This document shows positions 6,000 to 11,333 of a stretch of DNA of 13,989 nucleotides, one piece after another. Positions within the stretch are counted from its first letter, which is position 1; each line of letters begins with the position of its first letter. Made by a program: the position numbers and the translations under genes. The stretch is from assembly GCA_035546175.1 (NCBI GenBank), contig DASZWW010000071.1, positions 1 to 13,989 on the forward strand, in the 5' to 3' direction. Below the pieces are notes generated by a model. The model ran no database searches and was not told the DNA's origin. It worked only from the letters and a program-made list of their open reading frames with translations. This stretch comes from DASZFV01 sp035546175 (GTDB taxonomy: Bacteria > Myxococcota_A > Polyangia > Fen-1088).

Positions 6000-6054
6000 G
6001 GGCCTGGAACGATTCCGTGCGACCTCCCGCGTTCCGTGTCATCTAGTCAGTCGC

Positions 6055-6750
6055 ATGGCAAAGACCATCCTCGTCGCGGGTTACGGTCCGGGCATCTCGG
6101 CTGCGGTCGCAGAGAAGTTCGGCGCCGAAGGGTTTCAAGTCGCTCTCGTGGGACGCACCGCCCAGAAGCTGGAGGCCGGCGTGAAGTCCCTCGAGGCCAA
6201 GGGGGTCAAGGCCGCGGGCTTCGCGGCCGATCTCGCCGACCCGGCCGCGGTTCGCGAGGTCATCGCGAAGGTCCGAGCGCGCTTCGGTCCGCTCTCCGTC
6301 ATCGAGTGGACGGCCTTCATCCCGGGCAACCTCGCCGGCGACCTCCTCAAGGCGAGCGCCGAGGAGCTTCGCTCTCTGTTCGAAGTGTCCATCATCGGTC
6401 TCGTCGCGGCCGTGCAGGCCGCTCTCCCGGACCTCAAGAGCGAAAAGGGCGCGCTCCTCGTGACCAACGGCGGGGCCGGCTTCGTCGATCCGAACGTCGA
6501 CGCCACGCTCGTGCAGTACGGCCTCATGGGCCTCGGCGTCTCCAACGCCGCCAAGCACAAGCTGGTGGGCTTGCTCGCCAAGAAGCTGGAGGCCGACGGC
6601 ATCTACGTCGGCGAGATCATGGTCTCCGGGTCGATCAAGGGCACCGCCTTCGACCGCGGCGACGGCTCGGCGATCGACCCCAAGACCGTGGCCGCGAAGT
6701 ACTGGGAGATCTACACGGCACGCAAAGACGTGCGGACGACGGTCAAGTAA
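6055..6750 (+). CDS. Atypical short-chain dehydrogenase/reductase (SDR) family protein
   Basis: A 231-residue cytoplasmic Rossmann-fold protein. The nucleotide-binding turn is GYGPGIS (9-15), related to the TGxxxGxG of SDRs. VALVGRT (29-35) has Arg after beta-2, which suggests NADP(H). DLADPA (59-64) is the usual adenine-binding Asp strand. The catalytic positions are not classical: the Ser strand reads LLVTNGGAGF and the YxxxK motif reads S-N-A-A-K (163-167), so both the Ser and the Tyr are missing while the Lys remains. This fits a divergent SDR subgroup with GxGPG-type nucleotide motifs, in which the reaction is unknown. The substrate cannot be predicted. ATG 6055 starts directly at beta-1 (AKTILVAGYG), and the upstream in-frame extension is non-protein-like. 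No Shine-Dalgarno is visible. Confidence 0.82.
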   Translation: MAKTILVAGYGPGISAAVAEKFGAEGFQVALVGRTAQKLEAGVKSLEAKGVKAAGFAADLADPAAVREVIAKVRARFGPLSVIEWTAFIPGNLAGDLLKASAEELRSLFEVSIIGLVAAVQAALPDLKSEKGALLVTNGGAGFVDPNVDATLVQYGLMGLGVSNAAKHKLVGLLAKKLEADGIYVGEIMVSGSIKGTAFDRGDGSAIDPKTVAAKYWEIYTARKDVRTTVK

Positions 6751-6834
6751 CGTCCGGGACCGGTCTCGATCGCTGGCGCGGCGCGAGCGCCATCGGCCCA
6801 GGCGTAGTGCCCGCGCGGTACCGGAAGATTCGGC

Positions 6835-6865
6835 GGGCGTTCAACTTGGGTTTGCCGGAACGCCC
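6835..6865. repeat. Inverted repeat in the gap after the SDR gene
   Basis: GGGCGTTC (6835-6842) and GAACGCCC (6858-6865) form perfect 8-bp arms around a 15-nt loop, 85 nt after the SDR stop. It may act as a terminator stem for the SDR gene. It also lies inside possible gene debris, so chance is not excluded. Confidence 0.35.
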
Positions 6866-6960
6866 ATCGGCCAAGTGCTCGCCGCCGCCGTCACGATAGA
6901 CCGTCCCGGTGCGCCGTGCGATGTTTTGCCAGTAAACCCTATTGGTCAGCCAGACAAGGG

Positions 6961-7221
6961 CACTGTGCACGCCACGATTCGCACGCGATCCCCGCGGGCG
7001 CGACGCTGACGGCAAAAACGACCGGTCAGAGCTCGGTGCGCATCCTGGACAGCTGCGGTTCCCCGACCTGCCTCGCGAGTGGTGCGGACAAGGGTTCGGG
7101 CGATGGCGCGACTGTCGCTTTCATGAACGTAACCCCGTCGTCGCTCAACGTGATCCTCGCGCTCGGCAGCTCCAGCGGTGCCGCCCCGGGCTGCTACGGC
7201 TTGACGGTCTCAATCAAGTAG
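6961..7221 (+). pseudogene. C-terminal remnant of a secreted protein, pre-peptidase-C-like beta domain
   Basis: The frame from about 6976 reads HAIPAGATLTAKTTGQSSVR, then ILDSCGSPTCLASG, FMNVTPSSLNVILALGSS, and CYGLTVSIK before a stop. This matches the second half of bacterial PPC-type beta-sandwich domains (xxVPAGATLTVTTxG...SVxxLxxxCG...xxxVxVxAG...Y.L.V). The N-terminal half and any signal peptide are missing. Just upstream, another frame (about 6821-6997) gives a protein-like stretch (GVQLGFAGTPIGQVLAAAV, then CDVLPVNPIGQPDKG), which may be the upstream part of the same gene after a frameshift. GTG 6916 opens the frame but the first residues are not convincing. A broken gene is most likely; a small live protein is possible. 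Confidence 0.45.
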
Positions 7222-7365
7222 ACGCCGAGAGATGAGGCGACACGTGCCGTCGTAACAACCTGCCGGCCAACCCATAGATCTTTCCTCGATCTGCGGCGCA
7301 AGTCCGATCGTCACCCGTGGGCCGAAGGAGTAGGGCGCGATCGATGCGCTGCGCGTCGCCATCAT
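7210..7365 (-). CDS. Possible 51-residue small ORF, divergent from the hydrolase gene
   Basis: ATG 7365 has GAGG 5 nt upstream and encodes MMATRSASIAPYSFGPRVTI, then a tail with two Cys (PAGCYDGTCRL). No family, signal or membrane segment is recognised. Third-position GC is high for the first half only, and the 3' end overlaps the PPC remnant by 12 bp. This is a weak call based on the ribosome site and length alone; it may be spurious. Confidence 0.2.
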   Translation of the reverse strand: MMATRSASIAPYSFGPRVTIGLAPQIEERSMGWPAGCYDGTCRLISRRLLD

Positions 7366-7391
7366 GCCGACCTCGCGGACGCCACCCGGTG

Positions 7392-7414
7392 ACACCCGGC
7401 GCGGCGCCCGGTGT
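7392..7414. promoter_or_regulatory. Imperfect palindrome upstream of the hydrolase operon, candidate operator
   Basis: ACACCCGGCGC, one G, GCGCCCGGTGT: 11-bp arms with 10 of 11 positions pairing. It ends 49 nt before ATG 7464 and starts 27 bp from the divergent small-ORF ATG at 7365. Its size and near-perfect symmetry suit a dimeric repressor site of the TetR or MarR kind. No regulator gene is nearby, and a structural role is possible. Confidence 0.35.
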
Positions 7415-7463
7415 TCCCCTGTCGTCGGGTTCGTATCGACCGACCAACACAGGGAGACGAACC

Positions 7464-8453
7464 ATGAAACCGATGGCATTGATGCTGGCGACGCTCGCGC
7501 TGGGGGCGGGCTGCCTGGACCCGGGCGCACCCGGGAACCTGGTCCCCCGGACGGTCGCGGAGGATCCGACGCTGCCGCAGGTCGAGCTCAACGGCACGCG
7601 CCTGCACGCCGAAGCGTTCGGCAACCCGGCAGCGCCCACGATCATCGCGCTGCACGGCGGCCCGGGCGGCGACTACAGGAGCATGCTGGACCTCAAGGCG
7701 CTCGCGGACGACGGCTACCGCGTCGTGTTCTGGGACAACCGCGGCGCGGGCCTGTCGGAGCGGCACGACGGCAGCGTCTACACGTTCGACCTCTACCTCG
7801 AAGACCTGCGCCAGGTGGTCGACACGATGACGGCGCCCGGCCAGCCGTTCGTGTTCATCGGGCACTCGTGGGGCGCGATGTACGCGACGTGGTTCATCAA
7901 CGAGTACGGCGACTACGGCGGCCGGCTCAAGGGCGCGATCCTCAGCGATCCGGGCGCCTTCACGAAGACGGAGCTCGACGCGTTCATGAAGCGGTACATG
8001 GCCTCGGTCGATCTGACGGGTGAACAATTCAACGATGCGCTGTGGTCGGGGCAGTTCATGTCCGCCAACGACCAGGCGCGCGCGGACTACCTGCTCTTGA
8101 CCATGGCGCTGCGCGGGGTCCCCGCGGAGCACAAGGACCCGGCCCACCTGCCGCCCCTGTGGCGCCTCGGCGCGGTCGCGAGCGCGGCGCTGCTCCGGCT
8201 GGCCGAGGAGCACGGGTTCGACTGGACGACACACCTCAAGTCGTTCGATCACAAGGTGCTGTTCCTTCGCAGCGACCTCGATACGGCGCACACGCTGGAG
8301 AGCCAGCAGCAGATGGCCGCGCACTACGCCGACGCGGACATCATCACGATCCCGGGCGTGGGCCACGAGATGATCTACGAGGCGCCGGCCGCGTACCTGG
8401 CGCACGCGCGGGACTACTTCCGGGCCATCGACTTCCCGGGGGTGGCGCCATGA
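7464..8453 (+). CDS. Lipoprotein alpha/beta hydrolase, proline-iminopeptidase-like
   Basis: A 329-residue lipoprotein with a signal ending at lipobox LGAGC (lipid Cys17) and an alpha/beta-hydrolase fold. The oxyanion segment is HGGPGG (64-69) and the strand-turn is DNRGAGLS (91-98). The nucleophile elbow is GHSWG with Ser135, the likely acid is Asp271 or Asp273 (RSDLD), and the catalytic His is His301 (PGVGHEM). HGGPGG plus DNRGxGxS plus GxSWG is the signature of the proline iminopeptidase and related S33 hydrolases, so an aminopeptidase, esterase or lactonase acting outside the cytoplasm is plausible; the substrate is not predictable. The usual Gly before the nucleophile (GGSWG) is replaced by His, which is common in esterase-type members. 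ATG 7464 has AGGGAG 8 nt upstream. Its TGA overlaps the ATG of the next gene (ATGA), so the two are co-translated. Confidence 0.88.
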   Translation: MKPMALMLATLALGAGCLDPGAPGNLVPRTVAEDPTLPQVELNGTRLHAEAFGNPAAPTIIALHGGPGGDYRSMLDLKALADDGYRVVFWDNRGAGLSERHDGSVYTFDLYLEDLRQVVDTMTAPGQPFVFIGHSWGAMYATWFINEYGDYGGRLKGAILSDPGAFTKTELDAFMKRYMASVDLTGEQFNDALWSGQFMSANDQARADYLLLTMALRGVPAEHKDPAHLPPLWRLGAVASAALLRLAEEHGFDWTTHLKSFDHKVLFLRSDLDTAHTLESQQQMAAHYADADIITIPGVGHEMIYEAPAAYLAHARDYFRAIDFPGVAP

Positions 8454-9154
8454 TCCGCCGGGCGGGGATCACGATGGTCGCGGCCGCGGTGTGGGTGGGG
8501 CTGTGGGCGTCGGTGTTCACGATGTTGTTCTCGTCGCGCGCCGAGGCTCAGGAGCTGAACCTGGCGAAGCTCGCGGACGCCCCAGCCAACCGGGTCTACG
8601 TGCGCACGGGCGCCGAGTGGGCGTTCGTCGCGGGCGCAGGCTACGCGCGCACGGTCCCCGTCGGGCAGCGGCGCCTCGTGCTGCTCGGCGAGCTTACGGC
8701 GCCCTGGGCGACGCTGGACACCTCCGACTACCAGGCCCGCGTGGGCGCGCTGCTGCCCTTCCTCGCCCGGCGGGGTTGGCAGGTCGCGGGCTCGCTGGAG
8801 CCGACGGTGCGCGGGACCAAAAACGACGTCGGCCGCATGACGGGCCTGGGGGCGAACGCCGGCCTGACGGCCGGCTACTACGCCCAGCGCTGGTTCCTCG
8901 CGGGCGAGCTCGGGTTCGACTACACGCTCACGACGAAGATCACCCACTCGCAGCTTTACCGCGCGGCCGTGTACGCGAACGCGCGCGACGGCTGGTACAT
9001 CAACCCGGGCGGCAACTACCGGCTGGGCGGCCAGGCCGGCGCCTCGTTCGGCAACTACGAGGTCGCCCTGCGCGCCGGCATCCTGCGCGACATGATGGGA
9101 GGCCAGCCGATGTTCCCGTTCTACGCGACGCTGGGCGTCTCGACGAGCTGGTGA
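8450..9154 (+). CDS. Outer-membrane beta-barrel-like protein, coupled to the hydrolase
   Basis: A 234-residue exported protein with signal MIRRAGITMVAAAVWVG.. and a signal-peptidase-I-type site AEA|QE after residue 33. The mature part alternates short amphipathic strands with turns (VYVRTGAEWAFVAGAGYAR, LVLLGELTAPWA, WFLAGELGFDYTL, YEVALRAGILRDMMG). It ends in MFPFYATLGVSTSW, an aromatic-terminated strand like the beta-signal recognised by BAM. About eight strands would make a small outer-membrane barrel. The ATG overlaps the upstream stop (ATGA), with a GGGGG tract 8-12 nt before it. Coupling to a lipoprotein hydrolase suggests both act at the outer membrane, with the barrel as partner or exit route; this is inference. 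The gene ends 84 bp from the opposing receiver-like gene. Confidence 0.75.
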   Translation: MIRRAGITMVAAAVWVGLWASVFTMLFSSRAEAQELNLAKLADAPANRVYVRTGAEWAFVAGAGYARTVPVGQRRLVLLGELTAPWATLDTSDYQARVGALLPFLARRGWQVAGSLEPTVRGTKNDVGRMTGLGANAGLTAGYYAQRWFLAGELGFDYTLTTKITHSQLYRAAVYANARDGWYINPGGNYRLGGQAGASFGNYEVALRAGILRDMMGGQPMFPFYATLGVSTSW

Positions 9155-9158
9155 TGGT

Positions 9159-9203
9159 CGCGGTCAGCGCGGCGCTGCTGGCATCCATGCGGAGCTGACC
9201 GCG
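9159..9203. terminator. Inverted repeat between convergent genes, candidate bidirectional terminator
   Basis: CGCGGTCAGC (9159-9168) and GCTGACCGCG (9194-9203) are perfect 10-bp arms around a 25-nt loop, beginning 5 nt after the barrel-gene stop. It lies between convergent genes (ends 9154 and 9239). There is no T tract. Confidence 0.5.
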
Positions 9204-9238
9204 TCCCGCGCGTCGAGTGCGTCGCTGATCCGTGCCGC

Positions 9239-9589
9239 TCAGGCGGCGGCGCGCTCGACCGCTTCGGCTACGCCGCCGATCGTGACGGGGCGGCGCAGGA
9301 ACGCCGCCCACGGGCGGTCCGCGTCGGCGGCCTCCGCCGCGCCCGCGATCCCGATGACGCGGGCGCCGTGAAGGAAGAGCGCGGCGAGCCGGTCCTCGTC
9401 GTGGTCCTGCTCGTGGAGATCGACGACGATCACCTTCGGCGCGCGCGCGGGTGACAGCGCGAGCGCGAGGAGCGCGTCGCGGATCGTCGCGTGGCCGACG
9501 GCGTCGAAGCCGCGCTCGATGAGCTCGGCGCGCAACGACGCGCGCGCCCAGTGATCCCGGCCGATGACGAAGACTCGCGGAGCTTCCAT
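9239..9589 (-). CDS. Degenerate stand-alone receiver (REC) domain protein
   Basis: A 116-residue protein with a receiver-domain layout: beta-1 RVFVIGRDHW, then helix-1 ARASLRAELIERGFDAVG, beta-3 KVIVVDLHEQD with Asp57 at the phospho-acceptor position, beta-4 ARVIGIAG, and beta-5 AAFLRRPVTIGGVAEAVE. Several switch residues are altered. The acidic pair in loop 1 is reduced to Asp12, the conserved Thr/Ser after beta-4 reads Ala, and the conserved Lys before Pro reads Arg (FLRRP). It has no output domain. It may be a pseudo-receiver that works by protein binding rather than by standard phosphoryl transfer. ATG 9589 follows a GGCGGCGAG stretch. It lies 50 nt downstream of the PAP2 gene on the same strand, separated by a small hairpin, so it might be read with that operon. 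Confidence 0.7.
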   Translation of the reverse strand: MEAPRVFVIGRDHWARASLRAELIERGFDAVGHATIRDALLALALSPARAPKVIVVDLHEQDHDEDRLAALFLHGARVIGIAGAAEAADADRPWAAFLRRPVTIGGVAEAVERAAA

Positions 9590-9600
9590 CTCGCCGCCGC

Positions 9601-9614
9601 CCCACGAGCGTGGG
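9601..9614. terminator. Small hairpin between the PAP2 and receiver-like genes
   Basis: CCCACG, AG, CGTGGG: perfect 6-bp arms with a very short loop, 12 bp upstream of ATG 9589 and 26 bp downstream of the PAP2 stop (minus-strand direction). It may attenuate read-through; the evidence is only the symmetry. Confidence 0.25.
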
Positions 9615-9639
9615 CCCGCGCGCCCGCGCGGTCAAGGCG

Positions 9640-10524
9640 TCAGAAGGACCAGCGCAGCGTCACCTCGCCGCCTCCCAGCACCGGTGCGTAACCGATGATG
9701 ACGGGGGGTGCCTCGAGCTCCCGGTCGTGGTAGTGGGGCCGGCGATGGAAGTGCGGCACGAGCACGCCGATGCCGGCGCCCGCCGTCGCGCCCATGATGA
9801 CGTCGGTGGGGAAGTGCTCGCCCGAGCGGACGCGCCAGTAGCTGACGAGCGCCGTGACCGCCGTGCCGACGCCGAGCGTGAGCCACGCCCGCGGGCGGCG
9901 CCAGCCGCTGCGCACGAAGGCCAGGTAGCTCGCCGTCGCGGTGATGGCCGCGGTCGTCGACGCGTGGCCCGAGAAGAACGACAGCTGCAGGTCCGTCTGG
10001 TTGCACTCGCTGGCCGTCGTCATGCCGCTGCAGGCGGCGTAGTCGATGGGACGGGGCCGGCGCACGGCGATCTTCGTCGCGTCCGTGACCGCGAGCGTGA
10101 TGGCGATCGACTCGGCGTACATGATGGCGTCGACGGCCAGCGAGCGGCGCCCGTCGCGGACCCCCGACATGAGCGGATCGATCACCGCATAGGCGCAGGC
10201 CGCCGCGAGGCCGATGTTGGAGTACCTCCCCGCGCTCGCGCTCGGCGTCTGCGTCACGGCGACTCGATCGATGCCCAGCAGGTGGCTGGGCGCGTCGGCC
10301 GACGGCGGCAGCGGCTTGATCTCCCCGGTCGAGAGGACGAGGGCGAGGAGCACGTCGAACGTGCCGCCGCCCAGGATGATGACGCCGTCGACGATGGGGT
10401 CCACCGTGAAGTGCTGGTTGTCGGGGAGGCGCGAGGGCGGCACCTCCTCGGCGCGCGCGCTCGACGACGGCCCGAGCGCGAGGGCGGCGGTGACGACGGC
10501 GGCGGTGATGCGCGCGGTCTTCAT
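9640..10524 (-). CDS. Secreted PAP2-family phosphatase with complete active-site motifs
   Basis: A 294-residue protein with a signal peptide (MKTARITAAVVTAALALG.., cleavage near ARA|EE). The three PAP2 (type 2 phosphatidic acid phosphatase) motifs are present: K151-IAVRRP-RP, FFSGH (His187), and R231...H237...D241 in WRVRSGEHFPTD. The family removes phosphate from lipid phosphates such as phosphatidic acid, phosphatidylglycerol phosphate or undecaprenyl pyrophosphate, using the two His residues and a phospho-enzyme. The membrane helices between motifs are modest. The C terminus (IIGYAPVLGGGEVTLRWSF) looks like amphipathic beta-strands ending in Phe, as in outer-membrane proteins. This is the third gene of the operon, starting 4 nt after the stop of the gene before it. 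Activity is probably periplasmic; the substrate is not known. Confidence 0.88.
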   Translation of the reverse strand: MKTARITAAVVTAALALGPSSSARAEEVPPSRLPDNQHFTVDPIVDGVIILGGGTFDVLLALVLSTGEIKPLPPSADAPSHLLGIDRVAVTQTPSASAGRYSNIGLAAACAYAVIDPLMSGVRDGRRSLAVDAIMYAESIAITLAVTDATKIAVRRPRPIDYAACSGMTTASECNQTDLQLSFFSGHASTTAAITATASYLAFVRSGWRRPRAWLTLGVGTAVTALVSYWRVRSGEHFPTDVIMGATAGAGIGVLVPHFHRRPHYHDRELEAPPVIIGYAPVLGGGEVTLRWSF

Positions 10525-10528
10525 GGCC

Positions 10529-11332
10529 TCAGAGGGTGCCGGTGATGGCGAGCCCGCGGGCGGATTCGACGGCGAAGGGCGCCACGCGGATCTCGAGCTC
10601 GTGCAGCGCGGGCACGGCGATGCCCATGCCCGCGCCGAGGCCGTAGCCGATGAGGACGTCGCTCGGAAAGTGACTGCCCGCCTCGACGCGGGCGACGCCG
10701 ATCAGCAACGAGCCGACGACTCCGATCCCGAGCGCCGTCCAGGCGAGCCCCGGCCGCTCGAGGCGGCGCAGCGCGCGCGTCGTCGCCAGCGTGACGGCGA
10801 CGGTGTTGGCGACGTGCCCGCTGATGAACGACCGCGCCGCGTTCGCGTTGTCACGCGACGAGAGCGGCGCCTCGTCGCCGTAGACGCGCGGGCGGGGCCG
10901 CCCGACCGCATAGGTGGCGATCACCTGCACGCCGGAGGTCGCGAGGGCGGCCTCGGTCACCACGAGCAGGTCGCCGAGGACGCGCCACGAAGGCTCGGCC
11001 ACGACGAGCGTGAGCGGCACGAGCGCCAGCGTCGAGAACGTCACGACGTCGCCCACCCTATCCCAGGTCGGGCTGAAGAGGCCGGCGAAGGGTCGGTCGA
11101 GCACGTTGACGTTGGCCTTGTTGCACAAGGGCGCGCACGCCGGCGGCGCCCCCTCGCCGAGCAGGAGATAGCTCGCGGCGAGGCCGCCGCTCACCAGGAC
11201 CAGCGGGACGTCGAGATCGACCGACAGGCGATACGCGGGGCGCGGCGCCGGCTCGTCGGCGCGCGCGCGTCGCGCGCCGGCGGCGAGCGAGAGCCACGTG
11301 ACCGCCGCCAGGATCGGAGCGAGGGAGCGCAT
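10529..11332 (-). CDS. Secreted PAP2-family phosphatase, motif-1 Lys replaced
   Basis: A 267-residue protein with a signal peptide (MRSLAPILAAVTWLSLAAGA.., cleavage near ARA|DE). It has PAP2 motif 2 SFISGH (His173) and motif 3 R215...H221...D225 in ARVEAGSHFPSD. Motif 1 reads T140-YAVGRP-RP, so the usual phosphate-binding Lys is Thr here, while the Arg-Pro part is kept. Membrane helices occur at about 97-112, 120-135, 172-186 and 197-213. A Cys pair (PPACAPLC, 66-70) lies in the N-terminal region. The end (APFAVESARGLAITGTL) again resembles beta-strands. It starts 1 nt after the stop of the phospholipase-barrel gene, with GGGGGG 4 nt before the ATG, and is followed after 4 nt by the second PAP2 gene. 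It could be a weaker or altered-specificity phosphatase. ATG 11332 is chosen for the signal peptide. Confidence 0.85.
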   Translation of the reverse strand: MRSLAPILAAVTWLSLAAGARRARADEPAPRPAYRLSVDLDVPLVLVSGGLAASYLLLGEGAPPACAPLCNKANVNVLDRPFAGLFSPTWDRVGDVVTFSTLALVPLTLVVAEPSWRVLGDLLVVTEAALATSGVQVIATYAVGRPRPRVYGDEAPLSSRDNANAARSFISGHVANTVAVTLATTRALRRLERPGLAWTALGIGVVGSLLIGVARVEAGSHFPSDVLIGYGLGAGMGIAVPALHELEIRVAPFAVESARGLAITGTL

Positions 11333-11333
11333 G

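Noticed and set aside
5878..6054. Upstream extension of the SDR gene
   Set aside because: It overlaps the end of the Cys-rich lipoprotein gene and the terminator-like hairpin, and the added residues do not resemble an SDR N terminus; the fold begins at ATG 6055.
6835..6865. Inverted repeat as an insertion-sequence end
   Set aside because: The two arms are only 15 nt apart, no transposase is present, and there is no flanking target duplication; a hairpin is the simpler reading.
6743..7015. 90-codon minus-strand frame in the gap after the SDR
   Set aside because: It has some protein-like pieces but no recognisable family, no ribosome site, and it competes with better plus-strand remnants.
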